DNA of 64,000 nucleotides, taken from positions 1 through 64,000 of the forward strand of contig NZ_JAJIRO010000004.1 in NCBI RefSeq assembly GCF_025717535.1, given 5' to 3'. How positions within the stretch are numbered: the first letter of the stretch is position 1; each line of letters starts with the position of its first letter. The translations under genes and the position numbers were made by a program. This stretch comes from Paucibacter sp. Y2R2-4. GTDB lineage: Bacteria > Pseudomonadota > Gammaproteobacteria > Burkholderiales > Burkholderiaceae_C. This document shows, one piece after another, positions 7,706-16,458 of this stretch. The notes under the pieces are model-generated. The model searched no databases and had not been told where the DNA came from. It saw only the letters and a list, made by a program, of their open reading frames with translations.

Positions 7706-8515
7706 ATGAGGACCTCAGCCTTGCGTCGACTCGGTCAACTAGGCCTGGGAATCGCGCTACTCGGCCTGAGCCTCTCGACTTTTTCGGCTGATGAGCCGGT
7801 CGACAAAAACACCGTGGTGCTGGCCGGAGAAGACGACTGGGCGCCCTACAGCTCGGCCGAAAAACCCGGGGCGGACACGCAAACCAGCCCGGTCGGCTAC
7901 AGCGTCGACCTGGTTCGCGCCGTGCTGGCCAGCCAGGGCATCAAGGTGCAGTTCATCAACGTGCCCTTTGCGCGCTGCATGCAGTACGCCAAGACCGGCC
8001 AGGTGGCCGGCTGCTTCAACGCCACCATCACCGACGACAACCGCAGCGACTATGTCTGGCACCAACCTGCGATGTTCGAAGAAGAGTTGTCCATCTTCGG
8101 GCGAGGCGACAACCAAGGCGCGGAACTGCGCCTCTCGGATCTGCGCGGCAAGCGCGTGGCCTACACCAACGGCTACACCTACCCCAGCGAGTTCATGCAT
8201 GACAGCCGCATTCAGAAGTTCAGCGCCGTCTCCGATGGTGCTCTGGTGCGCATGCTGCTGAGCAAAAGGGTGGACTACATCTTGCTCAACCGGACCCCCG
8301 GCTGGATGCGCATCGACGCCACGCCTGAGGCCCGCAATCAAATCAAGCGAGTCGGCCTGGTGTCCATGGATGGCTTCTGGGTGGCCTTCTCCAAGCAGCA
8401 CCCGCAAGGCGAACGCCTGGCCGCCGCCTTCAGCCAAGGTCTGGCGCAAATGCGCCGCGACGGCAGCTACCAGCGCCTGCAAGACGAATTCAGGCGCCGC
8501 GTCAGCTACCGCTGA
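7706..8515 (+). CDS. Periplasmic solute-binding protein, family 3 type
   Basis: A 269-residue exported protein with a signal peptide of about 29 residues ending near FSADEP. The mature part has the family-3 binding-protein pattern: GEDDWAPYS, GYSVDLVRAVL, GCFNATITDDNRSDYVW, LSDLRGKRVAYTNGYTYPSE and a C-terminal LAQMRRDGSYQRLQDEF. It binds an unidentified small ligand; no ABC permease or ATPase adjoins it, so it may serve sensing or a distant transporter. Its last 14 bases overlap the 3' end of the convergent sensor kinase gene. Confidence 0.8.
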   Translation: MRTSALRRLGQLGLGIALLGLSLSTFSADEPVDKNTVVLAGEDDWAPYSSAEKPGADTQTSPVGYSVDLVRAVLASQGIKVQFINVPFARCMQYAKTGQVAGCFNATITDDNRSDYVWHQPAMFEEELSIFGRGDNQGAELRLSDLRGKRVAYTNGYTYPSEFMHDSRIQKFSAVSDGALVRMLLSKRVDYILLNRTPGWMRIDATPEARNQIKRVGLVSMDGFWVAFSKQHPQGERLAAAFSQGLAQMRRDGSYQRLQDEFRRRVSYR

Positions 8516-9968
8516 GCGGCGCCGCGGGAAAACTCATCCGCACTCGCGTGCCTTGGCCTTGGCCCTGACCCTGAGCGCCCGTGTGCCAGTCAATGCGTGC
8601 GCCATGTTGTTCAGCGATCGTCCGAACGATGGCCAGGCCCAAGCCGGTGCCATGGTGTGCTCGCCCTGCTGAACGCTCCTGGGCGATCGGGGTCCAGCGG
8701 GAAGGGGATACGCCAGACGCCAGCCCCGCCGGCATGCCCGGGCCATCGTCCTCCACCTCCAAAAACGCCTGGCCCTCATGCAAGCCGGTGCGCATGCAAA
8801 CATGGGCCTGTTCGGGACGGCCGTGGAGAAAGGCGTTTTCAAGCAGATTGCTGGCCATCTCATGCAAGTCGCCGGCGCGGCCCAAGAGCTGGGCGGAGGC
8901 CAACTCAAAGCTCAACTCAATGCCCAAGTGCTGCGCCTGATCGATGAACTCATTGGCGCAGGCTTCCGCCGTGTCACGCAGATCCAAAGCTCGCAGCGGT
9001 TCCTGACTCAAACCGTCCGCCTCTGCGCGCGCCAAAGCCAAGAGCTTGCCCACCAAGCGCCCCATGCGATCAAGGGCTTGCGTCATCTGCGCCATGCGCT
9101 CCGGCGAGCCCACTGGGGCAGCAAGTTTACCGCCATCCTGCCGCAGCAGGTCGAGTTGCAATCTCAGCCCGGCCAAGGGTGTGCGCAACTGATGCGCAAC
9201 ATCTCCGATAAAACGCTGCTGCGCCTGAGACAGCGCCTGCAGCCGAAGCAAAAGGCCATTGATCGCCCCCAGCAAGGCTCGCAATTCCAATGGCAGGCCC
9301 TCGATGTCAAGCGGCGCCCACTCTCCGGCCGGGCGCTGCGCCAAGGCAGCCGCGGTTCGCTCCAGCGGCCCCAGCATCGCGCGAGTCACCCACCAAAGCG
9401 TCAACAAGGCGCATGCCCATAGGGCCAAGCCCAAGGTGCCCGAGTTCAGCAACAAGCGCTGCGCGGCCGCTTCGCGCTTGCGCGTCGTCTCACCCACCAT
9501 GACGCGCGCTCGCCAAAACGGCCCCTGACGCGGCAGCGCCAGAACGCGCAAGACCTGACCCTCACAGTTCACCGTCTGCACTGCCGCCTCAGCAAGGGCG
9601 CCGGCGAGGCCCACGGCGGCGGCACTCGGCGAGCAGGCTTGCAAACCACCATCGCCCCACACCAAGCGTTCGTCCTCATCAAACACCGCCAAGCGCATCT
9701 GGTCCGTCGTATCGGCCTGAAGCAAAGCTTGCGCCGAGACGGGCAGATCGACGTCCAGGTCATGGTCGGTGTCAATCTCTACTCTCGCAGCCAGGGCCAC
9801 GGCCACGTTCAGCAAGGCTTTGTCAAAAGCTTCGTCGGTCAAACGCTGGGTGGCTTGATGATTGAGTAGCAGGGCGAGTCCAAGCACCAAGCTCAAAGGG
9901 GCGGCCAAAGCCAGCAGCAAGCGCTGGCGCAAGCCTTGGGGCCAGAGCCAAGCCAGCCGCTCAAACAT
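8502..9968 (-). CDS. TctE-like membrane sensor histidine kinase
   Basis: A 488-residue kinase. Two membrane helices (about 17-36 and 176-196) flank a periplasmic region of about 140 residues of the TctE/QseC type. HAMP-like linker, then H-box DVAHQLRTPL with phospho-His259, followed by the ATPase boxes NLLENAFLHG, DDGPGMP and GTGLGLAIVRTI. TctE-like kinases commonly respond to carboxylic acids together with a periplasmic binding protein, so the convergent binding protein is a candidate partner. Its start overlaps the response regulator by 8 bp. An odd feature is a Gln/Gly repeat, QGQGQGQGT, near the C-terminus. Confidence 0.93.
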   Translation of the reverse strand: MFERLAWLWPQGLRQRLLLALAAPLSLVLGLALLLNHQATQRLTDEAFDKALLNVAVALAARVEIDTDHDLDVDLPVSAQALLQADTTDQMRLAVFDEDERLVWGDGGLQACSPSAAAVGLAGALAEAAVQTVNCEGQVLRVLALPRQGPFWRARVMVGETTRKREAAAQRLLLNSGTLGLALWACALLTLWWVTRAMLGPLERTAAALAQRPAGEWAPLDIEGLPLELRALLGAINGLLLRLQALSQAQQRFIGDVAHQLRTPLAGLRLQLDLLRQDGGKLAAPVGSPERMAQMTQALDRMGRLVGKLLALARAEADGLSQEPLRALDLRDTAEACANEFIDQAQHLGIELSFELASAQLLGRAGDLHEMASNLLENAFLHGRPEQAHVCMRTGLHEGQAFLEVEDDGPGMPAGLASGVSPSRWTPIAQERSAGRAHHGTGLGLAIVRTIAEQHGARIDWHTGAQGQGQGQGTRVRMSFPAAPLSGS

Positions 9969-10641
9969 AGCTCGGCGCCGGCAGGGTCAGGCGATAGCCC
10001 ACACCACGCACCGTATCGAGAGAAATGCTGGCACCCAGCAGTTTGTGCCGCAGTCGCGAGACATGGGTTTCTAGTGCATTGCTAGATAGCTCTCGATCCC
10101 ATGCGCTCAGGCTGTGCAGCAGCTTGCGCTTGCTGACGATGGCCGGGCTCTGCAAGACCAAGGCCAAGAGCACCGCCCACTCCTTGGGCGTTAGCGCCAA
10201 AGGTGCGTCGCTGAGCCAGGCGAGTTGCTGCTGCATGTCCAGGTGCAAAGGCCCAAGGCTCAAACGGTCCGCACGGGCGGCCCCGCTGCGGCGGATCAGC
10301 GCCCGCAAGCGCGCCATCAGCTCGGGCAAGACAAAGGGTTTGGCCACATAGTCATCGGCCCCGTCGTCAAGCCCGCGCACCCGATCCGACCAATCGCCCC
10401 GCGCGGTCAACAACAAGATCGGCAAACTCTTGCCCTGCGCGCGGACGCGCCGCAGCAAGGCCAAGCCATCCATATCGGGTAGCCCCAGGTCCAAGACCAA
10501 GGCGTCGTACTCGGCCTGCTCCAGCGCGGCCAAACCGTAGTCCCCCTGGCCAAAGGCATCAACGCCATAGCCTTGCCTCAGCAGGGCCTCACGCAAGCCC
10601 TCGCGCAGCGAGGCTTCATCTTCGATCAACAGGATTCGCAT
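9961..10641 (-). CDS. OmpR-family response regulator
   Basis: A 226-residue regulator: receiver with acidic E7/D8, phospho-Asp51 in LVLDLGLPDMDG and Lys in YVAKPF, then a winged-helix DNA-binding domain ending in DTVRGVGYRL. It is the partner of the kinase it overlaps and resembles TctD/QseB. ATG at 10641 starts directly at the receiver (MRILLIEDE); a longer frame to 10761 is rejected. The divergent molybdenum hydroxylase operon starts 208 bp away and is a possible target. Confidence 0.95.
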   Translation of the reverse strand: MRILLIEDEASLREGLREALLRQGYGVDAFGQGDYGLAALEQAEYDALVLDLGLPDMDGLALLRRVRAQGKSLPILLLTARGDWSDRVRGLDDGADDYVAKPFVLPELMARLRALIRRSGAARADRLSLGPLHLDMQQQLAWLSDAPLALTPKEWAVLLALVLQSPAIVSKRKLLHSLSAWDRELSSNALETHVSRLRHKLLGASISLDTVRGVGYRLTLPAPSYV

Positions 10642-10849
10642 GGCTTGGCGCCGTCCCTTGGCCAGATCACGATGAGGCGATTCTTGCATCGAGTGTTGCC
10701 CCATTTCATCGGCATTCCGGGGCGACGCCTTCAATCGTAAGACTTTGCAAGATCGTCGCATCGGTGCAGCTTCGACAGCATATCGACAGCTTCAGCCGCG
10801 TAGGCTCACTCGCGCCGACTTTGCAACAAGCATCCAGGAGTTGATTGCC

Positions 10850-11290
10850 ATGCCCAGCTACACATTGAACGTCAACGGAAATGAACACATCGTCAACGTC
10901 AGCAGCGCCTCCATGCCGCTGCTCTGGGTCTTGCGCGATGTGATTGGACTCACCGGCACCAAATACGGTTGCGGCATCGAGATCTGCGGGGCCTGCACCG
11001 TTTGGGTGAACGGTCAGCCGGAGAAGTCCTGCGATATGGATGTGTCCTCCGCCGCCGGCAAACAAATCACCACCATCGAAGGGCTCTCGCGCGACCGCAG
11101 CCACCCGGCGCAAAAAGCCTGGATCGTCCATCAGGTGCCGCAATGCGGCTATTGCCAATCCGGCATGTTGATGAGCGTGGCGGCAGCGATGAAGGCCGGT
11201 CATCACGGCCAAGACATTGCCAAAGAGGTCAAGAACGTATGCGTTTGCGGCACCTATCAACGCATCAAACAGGCCGTGAACGGTTTGTAA
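10850..11290 (+). CDS. Molybdenum hydroxylase small [2Fe-2S] subunit (IorA-like)
   Basis: A 146-residue electron-transfer subunit of the xanthine oxidase family. The plant-type cluster ligands are in GCGIEICGACTVWVNG with a further Cys in KSC, and the second cluster is held by QCGYCQSGM and CVCGTY. It carries electrons from the molybdenum subunit encoded 15 bp downstream. The pair resembles isoquinoline 1-oxidoreductase IorAB, but the substrate cannot be told. AGGAG lies 10 nt before the ATG. There is no signal peptide, so it would be carried across by its Tat partner. Confidence 0.92.
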   Translation: MPSYTLNVNGNEHIVNVSSASMPLLWVLRDVIGLTGTKYGCGIEICGACTVWVNGQPEKSCDMDVSSAAGKQITTIEGLSRDRSHPAQKAWIVHQVPQCGYCQSGMLMSVAAAMKAGHHGQDIAKEVKNVCVCGTYQRIKQAVNGL

Positions 11291-11305
11291 GCAGGAGCGA
11301 TCACC

Positions 11306-13528
11306 ATGCAAGCAACACTTCCACTGGATCGACGTCAATTTCTGGCCGGCAGCGGCGGGCTCACTTTGGCCTTGTTTTTGCCTGCCAACCCGGCCGAGGC
11401 CGCGGCCGGCACCGCCGTCAACAGTTGGCTGACGATAGGCAGTGACGACAGCATCCAACTGACCATTGGCTGCTCCGATATGGGGCAAGGCTCCTTCTCC
11501 GGCCTGGCGCAAATTCTGTGCGAAGACCTGATGGTCGATCTCGGCCGCGTCAAACTGGTGCAAGGCGCGCCAACGCTTGCCGTGCCTGCGCCGGTGGGCA
11601 CGGCCATCAACACGGTGGGCAGCGGCGTCACCCGCGGCAACTTTTGGAAGCTGCGCGATGCTGGCGCGATGGCCAGAGAGATGCTGGTCGCGGCGGCTAT
11701 GACACAGATCGGTGACGGCACGCGCAGCAACTACAGCGTCAACAACGGCATCATCCTGCACGGACCCAGTGGGCGCACGCTCAGCTACGGGCAAGTGGCC
11801 GCAGCCGCAGCGCTGCTGCCGCCGCCGGCCTCAGCCCCCTTGGTGCCGGACAGCCAGTTCCGTTGCATCGGCAAGACCCTGGCCCGCTCGGACATCCCGC
11901 TCAAGGTGGACGGCAGCGCCGTCTACGGTCTGGATGTGCGAGTCCCCGGCATGGTGTACGCCGTGATTCGCCATTGCCCCAGCTTTGGCGGCAAGCTCGC
12001 CGCCTTGCCGGCGACCCCCACCGGCATGCTGGCCATCGTCCCAACGCAAGTCATGGCCGGCACGGCGCGCGGCGCCGAAACCGTCGGCAATGTCAACGCT
12101 GTCGCCGTGGTGGGGCCTACCACCTGGGATGCCTGGCAAGCCGCCAAACGCCTTTCGCTCAAATGGACCTTGCCGGCCAATGCGGCCAGCCTCAACAGCA
12201 ACCAGTTCATGCTCGATGCGCAAGCACTGATGAGCAATGCCACGGCCTATGTGCCGGGTGCGACAAACCCACCGGGCACGCTCTACACCGTCGAGCGCAG
12301 CACGGCCGATGCCAACGTGGCCATCGCCAGCGCCGCCAAGACGCTGGAGGCCATGTACAGCCTGCCTTATGTGGCGCATGCGTGCATGGAGGTCTTGAAC
12401 TGCACCGTCAGCTTTGTGCCGGGACAGCGCTGCGAGGTCTGGGCGCCGACCCAATCGGCGAAGTCCGCCTTGAGTTTGATCTGCGCCATCACCGGCCTTG
12501 GCGCCGACAAAGTGACCCTGCACACCACCTATCTCGGCGGCGGTCTGGGCCGCAAAGCCGAGTTGGACTTCATCAGCCAGGCCTTGCAAGTGGCCATGGC
12601 GGTGCAACGCCCCGTCAAACTGATGTGGCCACGGGAGGAGGACTTCACCCACGACCAGTACCGCCCGATGGCCCTGGTGCGCGCTCGCGTTGGCTTGGAT
12701 GCGAATGGGCAAATTGCCGGCTGGACCTACCGCAATGTGTCGCCGTCTATCCTCGGCCAACGTGGGGCCAACCTGGGCGCCACCGGCGACAGCCAAGGCT
12801 CCGAGGCCTCGAACGCCCTGCCGTATAACTTCGGGGCCCGACTGACCGAATGGGTCAGCCATACGGCGCCGATTCCTGTCGGTTTCTGGCGTTCGGTGGG
12901 GGCATCGATCAACACCTTCGCGGTCGAATCCATGATCGATGAAGTGGCGGCCTCACTCGGCCAAGATTCGTTTCAGTTCCGGCGTGCAAGACTCAACAAC
13001 CCGCGTTGGTTGGCCGTGTTGGAAGCAGCGGCCCAGGCTGCCGGCTGGGGCACGGCGGGCCCCGCAGGCACCGCACGCGGCATTGCCATCGGCAGCGCCT
13101 TCAACAGCATCGTCGCGCAGGTGGTGGAGGTGCGCGCGGGCACAGCCGGCCCGGTGGTGACCCGCGTCTGGGTGGCCATTGATTGCTATATGACCGTCAA
13201 CCCGGGCTCGGTGGAAGCACAAATCGTGGGCGGCGTGGTGCACGCGATCAATGCCGCGCTGTATGGACGCCAGACCTTTGTGAACGGCGCCGCTCAGGTG
13301 AAGAATTTCAACAACAGCCGCATGCTCAGGCTGAACGAAATGCCCGCCTTCGCGGTGAAGATCATGCCGCCCCCGGCCGCAGCGGACCGCACGGTGCCTT
13401 TGGGAGGCGTTGGCGAACTGGGCGTGCCGACCTTTGCACCGGCCCTGGCCAATGCCTGGTTCAAGCTCAGCGGCAAGCGGGTGCGCAGCCTACCCTTCTA
13501 TCCCAACGCCACCATGTCAGACGGCTGA
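11306..13528 (+). CDS. Molybdopterin-binding large subunit of aldehyde/N-heterocycle oxidoreductase (IorB-like)
   Basis: A 740-residue catalytic subunit of the xanthine dehydrogenase family. The N-terminus has a Tat signal (RRQFLAGSGG), so the enzyme is probably periplasmic or membrane-associated. GVGELGVP near the C-terminus carries the catalytic Glu, and GGLGRK and MWPREEDFTHDQYRP are family motifs. No FAD subunit is present, which fits the IorAB subgroup, and no cytochrome c subunit or maturation gene follows. AGGAG lies 8 nt before the ATG. It converges on lipA with 35 bp between the stop codons. Confidence 0.93.
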   Translation: MQATLPLDRRQFLAGSGGLTLALFLPANPAEAAAGTAVNSWLTIGSDDSIQLTIGCSDMGQGSFSGLAQILCEDLMVDLGRVKLVQGAPTLAVPAPVGTAINTVGSGVTRGNFWKLRDAGAMAREMLVAAAMTQIGDGTRSNYSVNNGIILHGPSGRTLSYGQVAAAAALLPPPASAPLVPDSQFRCIGKTLARSDIPLKVDGSAVYGLDVRVPGMVYAVIRHCPSFGGKLAALPATPTGMLAIVPTQVMAGTARGAETVGNVNAVAVVGPTTWDAWQAAKRLSLKWTLPANAASLNSNQFMLDAQALMSNATAYVPGATNPPGTLYTVERSTADANVAIASAAKTLEAMYSLPYVAHACMEVLNCTVSFVPGQRCEVWAPTQSAKSALSLICAITGLGADKVTLHTTYLGGGLGRKAELDFISQALQVAMAVQRPVKLMWPREEDFTHDQYRPMALVRARVGLDANGQIAGWTYRNVSPSILGQRGANLGATGDSQGSEASNALPYNFGARLTEWVSHTAPIPVGFWRSVGASINTFAVESMIDEVAASLGQDSFQFRRARLNNPRWLAVLEAAAQAAGWGTAGPAGTARGIAIGSAFNSIVAQVVEVRAGTAGPVVTRVWVAIDCYMTVNPGSVEAQIVGGVVHAINAALYGRQTFVNGAAQVKNFNNSRMLRLNEMPAFAVKIMPPPAAADRTVPLGGVGELGVPTFAPALANAWFKLSGKRVRSLPFYPNATMSDG

Positions 13529-13563
13529 GCTGAGGCCGGCGCCGTGCTCAGCCGCTCACCGCA

Positions 13564-14562
13564 TCAAGCGTTCGGCTGAGCGGCCTGCGCCGCATGCTCA
13601 GCTTGTTGATCTGCGTGATAGCTGGAACGCACCATGGCGCCCACCGCCGCATGGCTGAAGCCCATCTTGTAGGCCTCGGCCTCGAACATCTTGAAGGTGT
13701 CCGGGTGCACATAGCGGCGCACCGGCAGATGGTGGCCCGAGGGGGCCAGGTATTGCCCAATGGTCAGCATGTCGATGTTGTGAGCGCGCATATCGCGCAT
13801 GACCTGCAGAATCTCTTCGTCGGTCTCACCCAGGCCGACCATGATGCCGCTCTTGGTCGGCACGCCGGGCACCTCAGCCTTGAAGCGCTTGAGCAGATCC
13901 AGGCTGAACTGATAGTCGGAACCGGGGCGCGCTTCCTTGTAGAGGCGCGGCGCGGTCTCGAGGTTGTGGTTCATCACATCGGGCGGGGCGGCCTTCAGGA
14001 TGTCCAGCGCGCGGTCGGCACGGCCGCGGAAATCGGGCGTCAAAATTTCGATCTGCGTCGTCGGGCTGAGTTCGCGAATCTTTTGGATGCACTCGACAAA
14101 ATGGCCGGCGCCACCGTCACGCAGGTCATCGCGGTCCACGCTGGTGATCACCACGTACTTGAGTTTGAGCGCGGCGATGGTCTGCGCTAGCTTCAGCGGC
14201 TCCTCGGTATCGAGCGGGTCGGGGCGACCATGGCCCACATCGCAGAAAGGGCAGCGACGGGTGCACTTGTCACCCATGATCATGAAGGTGGCCGTGCCCT
14301 TGCCAAAGCACTCGCCGATGTTCGGGCAGGACGCCTCTTCGCACACCGTGTGCAGCTTTTGCTCGCGCAGGATCTGCTTGATTTCGTAGAAGCGGGTGCT
14401 CGGGGAGCCGGCTTTGACGCGAATCCAGTCGGGCTTTTTCAGCGTTTCAGCCGGCACGATCTTGATGGGGATGCGGGCCGTCTTGGCCTGCGACTTTTGC
14501 TTGGCGCTGGCGTCATACGCCTCGCCTGTCTTCGCTTCGTGAGTGATGTTCTCGGTCGCCAT
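13564..14562 (-). CDS. lipA: Lipoyl synthase
   Basis: A 332-residue radical SAM enzyme that inserts two sulfurs into protein-bound octanoyl groups. The auxiliary cluster motif is [12 protein letters not shown], the radical-SAM motif is CTRRCPFC, and the C-terminal RSSYHAD has the conserved Ser that ligates the auxiliary cluster. ATG at 14562 is chosen over a TTG at 14571; GGAG lies 10 nt upstream of it. lipB ends 24 bp upstream on the same strand, so lipB-lipA form an operon. Confidence 0.97.
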   Translation of the reverse strand: MATENITHEAKTGEAYDASAKQKSQAKTARIPIKIVPAETLKKPDWIRVKAGSPSTRFYEIKQILREQKLHTVCEEASCPNIGECFGKGTATFMIMGDKCTRRCPFCDVGHGRPDPLDTEEPLKLAQTIAALKLKYVVITSVDRDDLRDGGAGHFVECIQKIRELSPTTQIEILTPDFRGRADRALDILKAAPPDVMNHNLETAPRLYKEARPGSDYQFSLDLLKRFKAEVPGVPTKSGIMVGLGETDEEILQVMRDMRAHNIDMLTIGQYLAPSGHHLPVRRYVHPDTFKMFEAEAYKMGFSHAAVGAMVRSSYHADQQAEHAAQAAQPNA

Positions 14563-14586
14563 GCCAGCCAAACTCCAAATGATCGT

Positions 14587-15258
14587 TCAGCCTTCGAGCT
14601 GGGCCTGCAGCCGCTCGCCGAAACGCTGGGCCACCTCGGGCCAATCCGCAAAAACCCCAAGTGTAACGAGGTCCACCGTCGCCAGACCCGCATAACCACA
14701 GGGGTTGATGCCGGCAAAGGGCTGCAAATCCATCGCCACATTCAGCGCCACACCGTGATAGGTGCAATGCCGGCTGACCTTGATGCCCAGGGCTGCCACC
14801 TTGCCCAGGCCGCGAAACGGGTCGAGCGGGTCGGCCGGGCCAGAGAGCGCCGCATGGTTGTGCGGGTCATTCAGCCGCACATAGATGCCAGGCGCGCCCG
14901 CCACCCGGTGGCCGGTGATGCCATAGGCGTCCAGCGTTTGAATCACCGCCGCTTCCAAGCGGAACACATACTCGCGGACGAAGTAGCCGGCCCGCTGCAG
15001 ATTGATCATCGGGTAGGCCACCACCTGACCCGGCCCGTGATAGGTCACCTGCCCGCCTCGGTTGGTCTGCACCACCGGGATGCCGCCGGCCTGCAGCACA
15101 TGGTCGGCTTTGCCTGCCAAACCTTGGGTATAGGTCGGCGGATGTTCGCAAAGCCAGAGTTCATCGGGAGTATCGGGCCCACGCGACTCAGTGAACTCGC
15201 GCATCGCCTCTACAGTGGGCGCATAGTCCACGCGCCCCAAGTTCTTCACAACAATCAT
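14587..15258 (-). CDS. lipB: Octanoyl-ACP:protein octanoyltransferase
   Basis: A 223-residue transferase that moves octanoyl from acyl carrier protein to the lipoyl domains of 2-oxoacid dehydrogenases and glycine cleavage H protein. Motifs: [13 protein letters not shown], the catalytic Lys in [14 protein letters not shown] and the catalytic Cys in [14 protein letters not shown] sits 6 nt before the ATG with no Shine-Dalgarno sequence. In many betaproteobacteria lipB directly follows the DUF493 gene; here a divergent Sel1-repeat gene lies between them. Confidence 0.96.
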   Translation of the reverse strand: MIVVKNLGRVDYAPTVEAMREFTESRGPDTPDELWLCEHPPTYTQGLAGKADHVLQAGGIPVVQTNRGGQVTYHGPGQVVAYPMINLQRAGYFVREYVFRLEAAVIQTLDAYGITGHRVAGAPGIYVRLNDPHNHAALSGPADPLDPFRGLGKVAALGIKVSRHCTYHGVALNVAMDLQPFAGINPCGYAGLATVDLVTLGVFADWPEVAQRFGERLQAQLEG

Positions 15259-15264
15259 GGCCGA

Positions 15265-15270
15265 ATAGTA
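15265..15270 (-). promoter_or_regulatory. -10-like box 6 nt from the lipB start
   Basis: TACTAT then TCGGCC then ATG on the minus strand. No Shine-Dalgarno sequence; a probable leaderless start for the lipB-lipA operon. Confidence 0.45.
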
Positions 15271-15363
15271 GCGCCAGCCTGTAAGGCCTTGGCCGCCACG
15301 AGCGACTGAGTTTGGGTTAGCGTGAGCGCCTCAACGCTCATGCCCTGCCACCCGAGGACCACG

Positions 15364-16080
15364 ATGCCAACGATTCACTCGCCCAAGTTTGCAAGCCTGA
15401 GGACCAGCAGCGCGATCAGCGCCCTGCTGGCGGCCTTGCTGCTCAGCCCCTTTTTAAGCCATGCGGAAAGCCATGCACAAAGCTCCGCGCAAAACGACCC
15501 GCTGGCGCAGGCTTTGGCCGCCTATGAGGGCGGCGATCTGCCCGCTGCCGCGCGCGGCTTTGCGGCGCTCTCAGCCAAGCGGGCGCCGCTGGGCGACTAC
15601 AACCTGGCCATGATGCATCTGCGCAGCGAGTTGCCCAAGCCCGACCCACGGGTGGCCAAGCGACTGCTGGAGCGCGCCGCCGGCCATGGCCTGATCCGAG
15701 CCGAACTGGCACTGGGTCAGCTGTATGAGCAAGGCGTGCTGGGCAAGCCGGATTTGAAGCGCTCCACCCATTGGTTTGCGCGAGCTGCGGAGCACGGCAG
15801 CAGCGATGGGCAAGTGGCATTGGCCACCGCCTACTACCTAGGTCGCGGCGCGCCACAAGACATGCGCCTGGCGGCGCGCTGGTACCGCGAGGCGGCCACC
15901 GGCGGCGATGTGGGCGCGCAATACCTGCTAGCCTCGATGTACGAAAGCGGGCTGGGGTTGGAGGCGGATTTGCGTCTGGCGCGCTACTGGTACGACATCG
16001 CCGCCCGCAATGGCGATGAGGCCGCGCCAAGCAAGGTCTTGGACCTGGACCGGCGCCTGGCGGGCGAGTCGTCGACCTGA
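15364..16080 (+). CDS. Exported Sel1-repeat protein
   Basis: A 238-residue protein with a signal peptide (about residues 1-35, ending near LSHAES) and about four Sel1-like TPR repeats, seen as recurring A-x2-G-x3-A/G-x-L-x-LG-x2-Y motifs such as AELALGQLYEQGV, VALATAYYLGRGA and YLLASMYESGLG. Such proteins are usually protein-interaction scaffolds in the periplasm. GAGG lies 6 nt before the ATG at 15364; an upstream GTG at 15322 is less likely. It is inserted in reverse between lipB and the DUF493 gene. Confidence 0.85.
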   Translation: MPTIHSPKFASLRTSSAISALLAALLLSPFLSHAESHAQSSAQNDPLAQALAAYEGGDLPAAARGFAALSAKRAPLGDYNLAMMHLRSELPKPDPRVAKRLLERAAGHGLIRAELALGQLYEQGVLGKPDLKRSTHWFARAAEHGSSDGQVALATAYYLGRGAPQDMRLAARWYREAATGGDVGAQYLLASMYESGLGLEADLRLARYWYDIAARNGDEAAPSKVLDLDRRLAGESST

Positions 16081-16115
16081 AGCGCTCGGCCTGACTCGAT
16101 GAGTCTCTGTGAGCT

Positions 16116-16418
16116 TTAAAGCACCACCTTGACCATGGGGTGGGTGCTGAGCGTGCGGTACAACTCGTCGAGTTGCTCTCGACTGGTGGCGGTGACGGTG
16201 ATCGTCAGGCCCAGGTAGTTGCCGCCCTTGCTGGGGCGGCGCTCGATTGTTGCGGCATCAAATTCTGGGTCGAACTGCAGCGCGACCTGCGCGATCGCCT
16301 CCACAAATCCCTCCACATGGCTGCCCATCACTTTGATGGGGAAGCGCGAGGGGTATTCGATCAAAGACTGCTCGGGCGGAATGTCCGGCGGCGGATTCAT
16401 GGGGGGCAGATTACTCAT
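16116..16418 (-). CDS. DUF493 (YbeD) family protein
   Basis: A 100-residue ferredoxin-fold protein: YPSRFPIKVMG at the start of the domain, a conserved Lys-Gly-Gly-Asn-Tyr segment (SKGGNYLGLTITV) and a C-terminal LYRTLSTHPMVKVVL. Function of the family is not established; in many proteobacteria it is encoded next to lipB and dacA/dacC, as approximately here. The D-amino-acid aminotransferase gene ends 40 bp upstream on the same strand. GAGAG lies about 7 nt before the ATG. Confidence 0.93.
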   Translation of the reverse strand: MSNLPPMNPPPDIPPEQSLIEYPSRFPIKVMGSHVEGFVEAIAQVALQFDPEFDAATIERRPSKGGNYLGLTITVTATSREQLDELYRTLSTHPMVKVVL

Positions 16419-16458
16419 CGTCTGACTCTCAAATTTTTCTCAAAATCTCTTCAAATTC

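Noticed and set aside
13529-13552. GCTGAG/CTCAGC hairpin between the molybdenum hydroxylase and lipA stops
   Set aside because: Only 6-bp arms and no T tract; too weak to call a terminator.
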